The position numbers were made by a program, and so were the translations under genes. Below the pieces are notes generated by a model. That model ran no database searches and had not been told where the DNA came from. It saw nothing but the letters and a program-made list of their open reading frames with translations. DNA of 64,000 nt, taken from the NCBI GenBank assembly GCA_034411995.1, contig DAOUME010000011.1, positions 1 through 64,000 of the forward strand. Reading direction: 5' to 3'. Origin of the DNA: JAUVXJ01 sp034411995 (GTDB lineage: Bacteria; Chloroflexota; Anaerolineae; UBA7937; B3-Chlor). How positions within the stretch are numbered: position 1 is the stretch's first letter; every line of letters begins with the position of its first letter. This document shows, piece after piece, positions 40,121-48,464 of this stretch.

Positions 40121-41368
40121 CTACAGCCGCAAGTCGGGAAACTTCTCCCTGAGGGTGTCGAAGGGAGGGCGCGGCAGGTTTCTGTAGCACTCCTCGATCC
40201 GGGCTCGAGGGGAGTCGGTGGGCTGGCCGCCAGTTTCGAAGAGGGAAGTGCCAGGATAGGAGCAAGGCCCCCTCTGCCCGTCGCCGATCCGATCTCCCTG
40301 CGTGGTCAGAGACCAGGGCCCCCAACCCACGGCACCGTTGGCGAGGGTGAAGTCTATCAGCCTGGCCTCGTAGACGAGCCTCTCCACCTGATCCGGGTTC
40401 TCCCATCGGGGCGGCAGGATCCTGCTGGTGCCAATCTCCTCCACGACCACGGGCTTGTTCAGGTTCAGCTCTTTCAGCAACTGGAAATCCCAGTCGATGG
40501 GCATGTCCCCAGGGCTCACCGGCCTGTCACACCTACCTGTCCACATGTCTCTTTCCAGGATGAAGTCGTAGGTGTGGAGGGTAATGATGTCGAAAGCCTT
40601 CAGCTCATAGATCTGCCGGACGATGGAGGAGTCCGGGTTCCCCGGGTCGATGTGATTGATGCCCATCGTCCCGGAGGCGATCATGGTCGCCGGATCGAGA
40701 TCCTTGATGAACGAGGTCACCTCCCGGTAGAAGGTGAGCAGCTTCTGGGGGTTCGAGGGCGTGTGCAGCTCGTTGCCGGGCTCCCAGGCGAAGATGACGT
40801 CCTGGGCGCCGAGTCTGTGCACGGTGGTCACCAGGTCTTTGACGAAAGGCAGGTAGTTCTCTCTGAAACCGCCTTCGAACCACGGTTCCAGGATCTCGTA
40901 GTAGCTTCGGGATGGGTCACCGACCTGAGGTCTGGATCCGGCGTATTTGTCGTCGCCTGGCACGGGGCAGTGGTTGTTGGTGAACGCGACCATGAGCTTG
41001 ATGCCAGCCAGTCGGAGCGCGGGTGCGATCAGAGCTATTCTGGCTCCGACCTCCACGCCGCTGAGCTGGCGACCAGAAAGGAGATGATTGGCGTCCGTAG
41101 CCATGGCTCTGATGACCCTGGCCTTCATGATGGTGTAGTAGGCGAGTTGCTCCCAGAACAGCTCGGTGGTGAACAGAAACTCGTGGTGGTTGGCGATCAG
41201 GCACCCGCCGTTGAGGAAGCTGTGATCGGGGGACGTCTGAGCGAAGGCCTTCTGGAGATTACCGAACCACCAGGCACAGAAGGGGGCTTGCAGCAGAGCG
41301 AATTGTATGAACCGCTTCCTGCTGACACTGACCCCAGTGACGTCGTGGGAGCCATACTCTCGCGGCAT
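40121..41368 (-). CDS. GH5-like (cellulase/mannanase-fold) exported glycosidase
   Basis: The 415-residue protein has an N-terminal SRKRFIQFALLQAPF segment, a twin-arginine-like signal with Lys in place of the second Arg, ending near AFAQ. The TIM-barrel body has FAWEPGNELHTPSNP (acid/base Glu after Asn, as in clan GH-A) and KPVVVEEIGTSR (nucleophile Glu), with DIITLHTYDF between. Substrate is probably a beta-mannan or beta-glucan. It has its own extended -10 promoter. The start may be ATG 41368. Confidence 0.78.
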   Translation of the reverse strand: MPREYGSHDVTGVSVSRKRFIQFALLQAPFCAWWFGNLQKAFAQTSPDHSFLNGGCLIANHHEFLFTTELFWEQLAYYTIMKARVIRAMATDANHLLSGRQLSGVEVGARIALIAPALRLAGIKLMVAFTNNHCPVPGDDKYAGSRPQVGDPSRSYYEILEPWFEGGFRENYLPFVKDLVTTVHRLGAQDVIFAWEPGNELHTPSNPQKLLTFYREVTSFIKDLDPATMIASGTMGINHIDPGNPDSSIVRQIYELKAFDIITLHTYDFILERDMWTGRCDRPVSPGDMPIDWDFQLLKELNLNKPVVVEEIGTSRILPPRWENPDQVERLVYEARLIDFTLANGAVGWGPWSLTTQGDRIGDGQRGPCSYPGTSLFETGGQPTDSPRARIEECYRNLPRPPFDTLREKFPDLRL

Positions 41369-41412
41369 CGTGGTCTCTCCTTTCGTCGGAAACCCGCGGC
41401 GGTGCCCAGATC

Positions 41413-41441
41413 ATTATATCACCAGGAACTCCGCTAGTCCA
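41413..41441 (-). promoter_or_regulatory. Promoter of the GH5-like gene
   Basis: TGGACT (41441-41436, minus strand) and a perfect extended -10 TGATATAAT (TATAAT 41418-41413) are 17 bases apart. The 41369-41688 stretch otherwise holds only this and the divergent promoter. Confidence 0.7.
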
Positions 41442-41533
41442 CCTCGATCAGACGCCTTCCAAGCAGGTCAGGACGTGGGGAGCCCTTCCCGCACGCGGCC
41501 CGAGCGCTGGTCGATGTTTCTGCGAGCCGGATG

Positions 41534-41542
41534 TGCTATAAT
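41534..41542 (+). promoter_or_regulatory. Extended -10 promoter of the radical SAM gene
   Basis: TGCTATAAT (TATAAT 41537-41542) is an extended -10; a -35 is not clear. The radical SAM start codon is 147 bases downstream, so the transcript has a leader without a seen structure. Confidence 0.6.
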
Positions 41543-41688
41543 CGCTTCGCCGGCGCCTGAGGCTGGCTGGGAGCTGGACTGGGTGGAACGGGCTCGCCCG
41601 TGGCACGAGCGGCCAACGGGGTCGATTTTCTCGCAGGAAGATCTGCGGCCGGCCAGACGAACTGGGGCGTGGACCTGGTGAAAGTCTG

Positions 41689-42591
41689 ATGCTGACAGGG
41701 ATTCATCTTCTGCTCACCTATACGTGCAACTTCGAGTGCGACCACTGCTTCCTGTACAGTGGGCCTCATGCCGAGGGTACGTTCACGCTGAGCCAGATAC
41801 GCGCTGTGCTCGACGAGGCGCGCCGACTGGGGACGGTGGACATCGTCTACTTCGAGGGGGGCGAGCCGTTTCTCTATTACCCTCTGATGGTCGAAGGCAT
41901 GAGGTTGGCCCGCGAGCAGGGCTTCCAGACGGGGGTAGTGACCAATGCGTACTGGGCGACTGCGGAGAAGGACGCTGAGCTGTGGCTGATGCCCCTGGCT
42001 GATCTGGAGGTTGCCGATCTGAGCGTCAGCGACGACGCCTTTCACCACGGCGATCAGGAAGACAACGCCGCCAAGCGGGCCTTGAGGGCGGCGGGAAGGC
42101 TGGGAATGACCGCGGACTCCATCTGCATCGATGAGCCTGCCGTGGCGACGGGCCCGGAAACGGGCCAGGCGAGGGGGCAGCCGGTCATCGGTGGTGGGGC
42201 GATGTTCAGAGGCAGGGCAGTGGAGAAGCTGGTGGGAGGGTTGCCCAGGCGGCCGTGGGAAGAGCTCACCGAGTGTCCCCATGAGACACTCCACGATCCG
42301 GGTAGGGTTCACCTGGATGCCTACGGTCACGTTCACCTCTGCCAGGGGCTCAGTATGGGAAACATGTGGGAGAAGCCACTGGCAACCCTCGTGCAGGAGT
42401 ACGACCCCGATTCTCATCCCATTTGCGGGCCTCTCCTTGAAGGAGGGCCTGCGGAGCTCGCCAGGCGGTACCAGGTCGCGCATGAGGAGGCGTACGTGGA
42501 CGAGTGTCACTTCTGCTATGCGCTGCGCCTGGCCCTGCTGGACAGGTTTCCCCATTATCTAGCCCCAAGGCAGGTCTATGGATTGCCCTAG
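41689..42591 (+). CDS. Radical SAM protein, unknown substrate
   Basis: The 300-residue protein starts MLTGIHLLLTYTCNFECDHC, with the radical SAM cluster motif CxxxCxxC at Cys13, Cys17 and Cys20. FEGGEPFLYYPLM is the GGE-type SAM-binding motif. Further cysteines (LTECPHET, HLCQGLS, PICGPL, ECHFCYALR) near the C-terminus suggest an auxiliary cluster of SPASM or twitch type. The substrate is unknown. ATG 41689 has only a weak ribosome site (GGTGAAAG). The next gene encodes a cupin 250 bases downstream. Confidence 0.8.
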   Translation: MLTGIHLLLTYTCNFECDHCFLYSGPHAEGTFTLSQIRAVLDEARRLGTVDIVYFEGGEPFLYYPLMVEGMRLAREQGFQTGVVTNAYWATAEKDAELWLMPLADLEVADLSVSDDAFHHGDQEDNAAKRALRAAGRLGMTADSICIDEPAVATGPETGQARGQPVIGGGAMFRGRAVEKLVGGLPRRPWEELTECPHETLHDPGRVHLDAYGHVHLCQGLSMGNMWEKPLATLVQEYDPDSHPICGPLLEGGPAELARRYQVAHEEAYVDECHFCYALRLALLDRFPHYLAPRQVYGLP

Positions 42592-42842
42592 TGCAGCTAT
42601 GGCCCCGCGTTTTCCGTCCGCCTATAGGCGATAGCTGCTGTGGAGGCGCCTGCCCGCCGCCGGAAGAGGGACGACACGCAGGGTCGTGAGGGCGCTGTTC
42701 CTGTCCCGGGCGAGACTGGACTCCTGCCGGTGGCTGGGCGGGATTGGTTCTTTCTGGTCAGCACATAGCTTCTGAGGACCGGCATCTCATTGATGGAGGG
42801 CGCGAACGCAGGGGTGGACGTCTGCTTGCACTAGGAGGGGTG

Positions 42843-43247
42843 ATGGCGATGCAAGATGATCAGAAATCGACCTACTTCATCGATCTCGATGGGGCGCTGA
42901 GAATGACGCAGATGCCGGGTCTGGAAACCACGGTCCTGACTGGGCTGCGTGGGGAGCAGATGATGATGGCTTTGAATGCGACGCTGCCGGGGCATGAGGT
43001 GCCCACCCATTCCCATCGTCACGAGCAGGTTGGTGTGGTCTACCGAGGCAGGGCTAGGCTCACCATAGGCGATGAGGAGCGCTTAGTGGGGGAGGGTGAT
43101 TTCTACTGTATCCCCGCCCACGTGCCTCACAGCGACGTGTGTATCGGAGAGGAACCGTTTGTGATGCTCGACATATTCCACCCTGTGCGAGAGGATTTCA
43201 TCGCCAGGCTGGCGGAAGCCTCCGCCAGCGACGAGGGGACCCCGTGA
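42843..43247 (+). CDS. Cupin-domain protein
   Basis: The 134-residue protein is a single cupin with motif 1 PTHSHRHEQVGVVYRGRARL (His, His and Glu ligands) and motif 2 EGDFYCIPAHVPHSDV (His ligand). An N-terminal extension of about 45 residues precedes the barrel. ATG 42843 follows AGGAGGGG. An MFS transporter gene follows after 40 bases, so the cupin may act on, or sense, a compound moved by the transporter (inference). Confidence 0.8.
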   Translation: MAMQDDQKSTYFIDLDGALRMTQMPGLETTVLTGLRGEQMMMALNATLPGHEVPTHSHRHEQVGVVYRGRARLTIGDEERLVGEGDFYCIPAHVPHSDVCIGEEPFVMLDIFHPVREDFIARLAEASASDEGTP

Positions 43248-43287
43248 GGTCGGCGGCTCTCTACAGCTATGAAAGCCAGGCCCGGGG

Positions 43288-44487
43288 ATGGCTGGGAAGA
43301 TCGGTATGGAAGAGACCAGTGACGTAGGTGGGTCGCGCGCAGTGTACCGTGACACCAACCTTCAGATCGTCTTCGGGGTCACGCTGATGTCTGTCCTGGG
43401 GGTCTCCAGCATCACTCCCGCCTTTCCCCAAATTGTCGAGGAACTGAACATCAGTCTGCAGGCTGTGGGCTCCTTGATCACAGTCTTTACTCTTCCTGGC
43501 GTGTTCCTGACGCCCGTGCTGGGGGTACTCGCTGATCAGTTTGGGAGGAAGAGGATACTCGTTCCGGCGCTCTTGATCTTCGCGGCAGCCGGGTCGGCAT
43601 GTGCCTTCGCGCGCGACTTCGAGCTGTTGCTCATGCTTCGTTTCCTGCAAGGCGTAGGGGCGGCAGGCCTGGGGGCGATCAACCTGACCGTCATCGGCGA
43701 TCTCTACACCGGCCAGGAGCGCACCGAGGCCATGGGATGCAACTCGAGCGTGCTGAGCGTGGGGACCGCCAGCTATCCCGCCATCGGGGGGATAATGGCG
43801 ACAGTGGGCTGGTTCTACCCGTTCTTGCTCCCCGTAGCGGCGGTCCCTGTGGCGCTGGCCGTGATCTCATCGCTGAACAACCCGGAGCCTAGCGCGCCTG
43901 AGCCTTTCAGGGAGTATCTGGGCGATGCCTGGAGAGTGATCGTGCACCGCCGCGTTGTCGCGCTTTTCGTGGTGAGCACTCTGACCTTCATCATTCTCTA
44001 CGGGGCGTACATGGCCTACTTTCCACTTCTGCTAGGTGGCTCTTTCGCAGCGCCCCCATTTGCCGTGGGGCTGGTCATGTCTGTCTCCTCGCTGAGCACC
44101 GCCCTTACCTCCTCTCTTGCTGGACGCCTCGCCAGGTCCTTCTCGGAGAAGGCCCTCATTGGGGCGGCGTGTGTACTGTACGGCCTGGCGCTGGTGGTCG
44201 TTCCACTAGTTCACAATCTATGGGCGATGACGATCCCCATGGCTGTCTTTGGGCTCGCCCATGGTGTCAACATGCCAAGCCTGATGACGTACCTGGCGAG
44301 TCTCGCTCCCATGGAGCAGCGAGGTGCCTTGATGTCCATCAACGGGATGGTGCTGCGGTTGGGACAGACACTGGGGCCTCTGATCATGGGGATGATGTTC
44401 ACGGTTGGCGGTATGGACGGCGTCTTCGTCGGCGGGGCGCTGTGTGCACTGCTGATGCTCGCGGTGGTGCTTGTGCTGATGAGCTGA
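43288..44487 (+). CDS. MFS transporter (drug:H+ antiporter-like)
   Basis: The 399-residue membrane protein has 12 predicted helices and MFS landmarks: the loop GVLADQFGRKRILVPALLIF (motif A) after helix 2, RFLQGVGAAGLGAINLTVIGDLY (motif C-like), and the second-half equivalent SLAGRLARSFSEKALIGAAC. It is probably an exporter. Start is ATG 43288 or the in-frame ATG 43306 (METTS-like MEETSDVGG), the latter having GGGAAG upstream. It ends 61 bases before the CDF transporter gene. Confidence 0.85.
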   Translation: MAGKIGMEETSDVGGSRAVYRDTNLQIVFGVTLMSVLGVSSITPAFPQIVEELNISLQAVGSLITVFTLPGVFLTPVLGVLADQFGRKRILVPALLIFAAAGSACAFARDFELLLMLRFLQGVGAAGLGAINLTVIGDLYTGQERTEAMGCNSSVLSVGTASYPAIGGIMATVGWFYPFLLPVAAVPVALAVISSLNNPEPSAPEPFREYLGDAWRVIVHRRVVALFVVSTLTFIILYGAYMAYFPLLLGGSFAAPPFAVGLVMSVSSLSTALTSSLAGRLARSFSEKALIGAACVLYGLALVVVPLVHNLWAMTIPMAVFGLAHGVNMPSLMTYLASLAPMEQRGALMSINGMVLRLGQTLGPLIMGMMFTVGGMDGVFVGGALCALLMLAVVLVLMS

Positions 44488-44548
44488 GGCTTGACTAGCT
44501 CCATGGCGACGGGTAGACTAAACAAGGGGCTGGCGAGGAACGAGGGGT

Positions 44549-45946
44549 ATGCAAGAGGCTAGTAGCGGGGAGAAGAAAAAGGTCGCCCTGCTGTCGGTCT
44601 TGGCGGCGGTGCTTCTTACCGGCACGAAGGTGATCATCGGTGTCATCACGGGAAGCCTGGGCATCCTGGCCGAGGCTGCGCACTCCGGGCTGGATCTCGT
44701 GGCGGCGGTGATCACCTACGGCGCGGTGCGGGTCTCAGATCGACCCGCCGACGCCAGCCATCCGTATGGTCACGGAAAGGTGGAGAATCTGTCTGCCCTG
44801 GCGGAAACGCTGCTGCTCCTGGTGACCTGCGTGTGGATTGTCTACGAGGCCATCAGCCGACTGCTCTTCAAGCACGTGGAGATCGATGCCAGCGCGTGGG
44901 CCTTCGCCGTGATGGCGATGTCCATCATTGTGGATCTCAACCGGTCCAGGGTGCTGCGCCGCGTGGCTGAGAAACACCACAGCCAGGCGCTCGAGGCCGA
45001 TGCGCTCCATTTCAGCACCGACATCTGGAGCTCGACGGTGGTCATCGCTGGACTGGCCGTCGTCAGGTTGAGCGAGTGGCTGGGAGGGCCGCGGTGGTTG
45101 GCCCGGGCGGATGCTTTGGCTGCGCTCGCCGTAGCCGTGATCGTGATCAACGTGAGCCTGCAACTGGGCAAACGGGCAGTGGATGTTCTGTTGGATGCGG
45201 CGCCGAAGGGTCTCGCGGACAAGGTGCAGCACCAGGTGCAGGAGATCGAAGGGGTTCGCGCCTGCCGCCAGGTGCGGGTGCGCAGGTCCGGGGCTGAGAA
45301 CTTCGTGGACCTGGTCTTGGAGATTGACGGCGATATCTCGTTCGACAGGGCTCATGAGACGACGGCCAGGGTCGAGGAGGTGGTGGCCGAACTGGTGCCT
45401 CGGGCAGACGTCGTGGTGCACTACGAGCCGGGTGAGGAAAGCTCGAGCATTGCTGCCCTGGTGAGCCGGACTGCACGGCAGATCGGAGCCCAGGCCCACA
45501 GTGTCTGGGTGCGTCAGATCGGGGACCGGTACAACGTGGAACTCGACTTGGAGGTGGACCGCAGCGCATCGCTGACCGAGGCGCACGATCTGGCCACGCG
45601 CCTCGAGGAACTGGTCCGGGAGGTCAGCCCGGAGGTGAGTGAGGTAGTCACTCACCTGGAACCAATCGGAGACTCGCAGGGTTGCAGCAGCGGACTCGAG
45701 CAGAGAGACCACGCCGAGCTGGAGGCTCAGATCGTGTCCTTCGTGGACAGCTTCGTTGGTGACGGCGCCTGTCACCACGTGTCCGTCTGGGAAGAGGCGG
45801 ACGGCCTGGCAGCTTCGTTGCACTGCTCGGTGAGCGACGATGTGCCGATGGAAGAAGCTCACGACTTCAGCGAGCGATGGGAGCGCCGTCTGCGCGAACG
45901 AATCCCCTCGCTGCGCCGAGTGGTGATCCACCTGGAGCCCTTCTGA
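44549..45946 (+). CDS. CDF cation transporter with three tandem cytoplasmic domains
   Basis: The 465-residue protein has a six-helix cation diffusion facilitator domain (residues 1 to about 212) with the metal site HSGLD (His45, Asp49) and HFSTD (His154, Asp158). HxxxD in both helices is the zinc-type pattern. After it come three ferredoxin-like dimerisation domains (about 213-285, 287-375, 385-465), each ending in a similar strand: VVVHYEP, VVTHLEP and VVIHLEP. Usual CDF proteins (about 300 residues) have one. ATG 44549 follows GAGGGGT. It likely exports Zn or related metal. Confidence 0.88.
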   Translation: MQEASSGEKKKVALLSVLAAVLLTGTKVIIGVITGSLGILAEAAHSGLDLVAAVITYGAVRVSDRPADASHPYGHGKVENLSALAETLLLLVTCVWIVYEAISRLLFKHVEIDASAWAFAVMAMSIIVDLNRSRVLRRVAEKHHSQALEADALHFSTDIWSSTVVIAGLAVVRLSEWLGGPRWLARADALAALAVAVIVINVSLQLGKRAVDVLLDAAPKGLADKVQHQVQEIEGVRACRQVRVRRSGAENFVDLVLEIDGDISFDRAHETTARVEEVVAELVPRADVVVHYEPGEESSSIAALVSRTARQIGAQAHSVWVRQIGDRYNVELDLEVDRSASLTEAHDLATRLEELVREVSPEVSEVVTHLEPIGDSQGCSSGLEQRDHAELEAQIVSFVDSFVGDGACHHVSVWEEADGLAASLHCSVSDDVPMEEAHDFSERWERRLRERIPSLRRVVIHLEPF

Positions 45947-46219
45947 TACATGGCTCCGCGCCGGCGACTGTTCCGAGGCTTGCTTCCTATGAGTCCGACG
46001 TGGGGTAGCACTCGGCTCACAACGACCGCGCAGTAGTCCTCGTCGCCCTGTCGCGGTGCGGCGGCAGGATAGACCGCATGAATGGCAGCTCTCCTGGATC
46101 GGGGTGCTGAGCGTCTGGTGCTCTGCAGGAGGCGCTTCCCAAGCAGGGAAGAAGAAGCGGGACCTGGGACAACCATGCCGGGGCCCGCTTGTTCGTACGC
46201 AGAGGAGAACCGTGGGCTT

Positions 46220-47374
46220 CTACTCGGGTGGAACCTTGTCGGCCGACCAGTGTTTCTCTATGTTAGCTTCGCCCTGCAGGTCGTTCAGCCAGACCTGAAA
46301 CGCCTCTGTCTTCCTTTGATCCAGTATCCCCGGGTCCAGCTCGCGATCCTCGTCCCGCTCCTCTACCTGGATAATGTCGAACCCGCCGGGGGTCTCGACC
46401 ACGTCGCTGATCTGTCCCACCGGCAGATTGAAGGCCACCTCATCGAAGGCGTCGCTCATCTGGCCCTTGGGTATCCATCCAAGGTCGCCGCCCTGCTCCG
46501 CGCTCAGCGTGTCCGTCGAGACCTCCGTGGCCAGCAAGGCGAAATCCTCGCCATCCTCCAGCCTCTTGAGGACGGCTTGGGCCTCCTCTTCCGTGTCCAG
46601 GAGAATGTGGCGCACGCGTATTTGGAGTTCGCTGGTGGGAACCTGCTCGCCCACGAACTCCTCCATCTTCTCGCGCAAGATGCGGGCCGCTACGATCTCT
46701 CTGTACTCAGCCTCGGAGAGGCCAGCGCCCTTTTGCAGGGTAGTGAGCAGATTACCGTACAACTCCTCGAAGCGAGCCCTGGTCATGGGGGTTGGTGCCT
46801 CAGTAGGAGTGACCTCGCTGGTGGACGTGATGACCCCGGTGGTCGGCGACGGTGCAGGGGTAGGCTCTTCTCTGGAATAGCCAAAGTCCTCCTCGATTCG
46901 CAGGTCTATCTCTTCTGGGGACACGCTGATCCCCTCTTGCTGGGCGGCCTGTCTGATCAGTTCCTCTTGGATCAGTTGATCCAAGAAACTCTCGTCGTTG
47001 AGGAGATCTCTTTGCAGTGAGAGCTGCGATATCTGTTGATCGATGATACTCAGCACGAACGCGTCCGCCTCGGGGTCGTATTGTGACCGCTGTGCCCGCA
47101 TGGCCTCGATGTTGGCGTCGATATTCATCCTCTCCAGGAGGAGTCTCTTCTGGTAGGTTTGCGTGGAGATGGGGACACCATTGACCTTGGCCACCGGCGC
47201 GGACGGCTTGGCGACCAGTTCCTCATATGCACCAAATCCCAGGATTCCCAGGATCAGGCAGCCTATGGCGACGGCTACGCCCAACATCATGAGCCGTTGC
47301 CGGCGCTCCTTTTCGCGACGAGAGATCTGCTTCCGTGTAAGCGGAACTTCTTTCTTGACCTTTCTCTTGGCCAT
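46220..47374 (-). CDS. Parvulin-type peptidyl-prolyl isomerase (PpiC/SurA-like), membrane-anchored
   Basis: The 384-residue protein has a basic N-terminus, one membrane helix (about residues 30-50), a SurA N-terminal-like helical region (about 60-145 and 195-245) split by a Pro/Thr-rich linker (PAPSPTTGVITSTS), and a parvulin domain (about 252-345) with RVRHILLDTEEEAQAVL, GGDLGWIPKGQM and GGFDIIQVEE. It should fold exported proteins at the outer face. It is downstream of the S18 gene on the same strand. Confidence 0.87.
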   Translation of the reverse strand: MAKRKVKKEVPLTRKQISRREKERRQRLMMLGVAVAIGCLILGILGFGAYEELVAKPSAPVAKVNGVPISTQTYQKRLLLERMNIDANIEAMRAQRSQYDPEADAFVLSIIDQQISQLSLQRDLLNDESFLDQLIQEELIRQAAQQEGISVSPEEIDLRIEEDFGYSREEPTPAPSPTTGVITSTSEVTPTEAPTPMTRARFEELYGNLLTTLQKGAGLSEAEYREIVAARILREKMEEFVGEQVPTSELQIRVRHILLDTEEEAQAVLKRLEDGEDFALLATEVSTDTLSAEQGGDLGWIPKGQMSDAFDEVAFNLPVGQISDVVETPGGFDIIQVEERDEDRELDPGILDQRKTEAFQVWLNDLQGEANIEKHWSADKVPPE

Positions 47375-47572
47375 CTATTCCTCCGCTCGGTCGGGGTTGG
47401 TCACCCTGACTCTCGGCCATGGTCGTTGGGCAAGGGCGTGCGCGGCTACACTTGGGCAAATCGCGCCTGGGGGCGCCAGCGGGCTTCAGTGTGGCAAGTT
47501 GCCGCGAGGAGAAAGGAAAGTGAGGGGCATGGAAGCACAGACTTCTATGCCCCAGTAAGCTCGCTCCATGCC

Positions 47573-47845
47573 TCAGCTACCGCGTGCCTGATCGGCGGTG
47601 TAGGGCAACAACGCTATGTGCCGTGCCCTCTTGATCGCCGTAGCCAGGCGGCGCTGGTGCCTTGCACAAACCCCGGTCTTGCGTCGCGGCTTGATCTTGC
47701 CGCGGTTCGTTATGTGTTGGCGGAGCAGAGGGACATCTTTGTAGTCTATCGCATCCGCCTTGTTCGCGCAGAAGGAGCACGCTCTCTTTCGTTTGAACCT
47801 GAAGTTGCGTCTGGGTCGCGGTCTGGAATCGCGTCTTTCAACCAA
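47573..47845 (-). CDS. rpsR: 30S ribosomal protein S18
   Basis: The 90-residue protein matches S18 with CSFCANKADAIDYKDVPLL (a cysteine-containing zinc-ribbon-like version), RQHITNRGKIKPRRKTGVCA and RHQRRLATAIKRARHIALLPY. It lies 11 bases after rpsF on the same strand; no single-stranded-DNA-binding gene sits between them as in many bacteria. Confidence 0.96.
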   Translation of the reverse strand: MVERRDSRPRPRRNFRFKRKRACSFCANKADAIDYKDVPLLRQHITNRGKIKPRRKTGVCARHQRRLATAIKRARHIALLPYTADQARGS

Positions 47846-47856
47846 GGCTAGTCTCC

Positions 47857-48267
47857 CTATTCTTCATCGGTCTCTTCACTGTCCTGGTCCAGGGCAGCTT
47901 CCGGCTCGACGTCTTCTTCTTCCTCTTGGTCGAGCCCTACTGGTTCTGGCGGGGATGCCGCCGGACCCGCCTGGGCTGGCACAGCGTCGGTCTTGACCAG
48001 GAGGTATCTGATCACTTCCTCAGTCAGGGCCAACCGGCCCCTCAGGCCCGAGATGGCCTCCGGTTCCATCTGGATGTGAGCCACCAGATAATGGCCCTCG
48101 CGGAATCTCCGGATGGGATAGGCCAGGCGTCTCCTTCCCCATGATTCGAGGCGTACTACCTCTCCTCCACCGTCGACGATCATCTGTCCGACTCTAGCCG
48201 TCAACTTCTCCAGGTCTTCTTCCTCGACCTCGGGGCTGACGATATATACAAACTCGTAGTAACGCAA
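47857..48267 (-). CDS. rpsF: 30S ribosomal protein S6
   Basis: The 136-residue protein begins (M)RYYEFVYIVSPEVEEEDLEK, the S6 fold, and has an acidic C-terminal extension (LDQEEEEDVEPEAALDQDSE) beyond the usual 95-100 residues. The start codon is TTG 48267, with AGGAGA six bases upstream; no ATG or GTG is in frame nearby. It heads the S6-S18 operon. Confidence 0.95.
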   Translation of the reverse strand: MRYYEFVYIVSPEVEEEDLEKLTARVGQMIVDGGGEVVRLESWGRRRLAYPIRRFREGHYLVAHIQMEPEAISGLRGRLALTEEVIRYLLVKTDAVPAQAGPAASPPEPVGLDQEEEEDVEPEAALDQDSEETDEE

Positions 48268-48322
48268 TCAACATCTCCTTTCTTCGGGCTTGCCCCCAGA
48301 CCATGCTGCGGGCAGAAAGTTC

Positions 48323-48341
48323 TGGACAACCGTGTTGTCCA
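48323..48341 (-). promoter_or_regulatory. Hairpin in the rpsF leader
   Basis: TGGACAAC pairs perfectly with GTTGTCCA around a 3-base loop in the 5' leader, close after the predicted transcription start. In many bacteria the S6:S18 complex binds the rpsF leader to repress it; this hairpin is a candidate site. Confidence 0.45.
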
Positions 48342-48352
48342 CACACGACATT

Positions 48353-48381
48353 ACTATATCATCAAGCGACATCGTAGTCAA
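48353..48381 (-). promoter_or_regulatory. Promoter of the rpsF-rpsR operon
   Basis: TTGACT (48381-48376, minus strand) and TATAGT (48358-48353) are 17 bases apart, with TGA extending the -10. Confidence 0.8.
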
Positions 48382-48464
48382 TTCCTGTCTCGGCAGTCCC
48401 GGCAGCAGTTGGGCACGCCAAGAGGCCGTAGAACGAGCCCACCTCGCGGCCCCTGAGCTTTCCG

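Noticed and set aside
46082..47020. 312-codon plus-strand frame opposite the PpiC-type gene
   Set aside because: Antisense to a clear parvulin gene with correct domain order; its codon use is that of a shadow frame.
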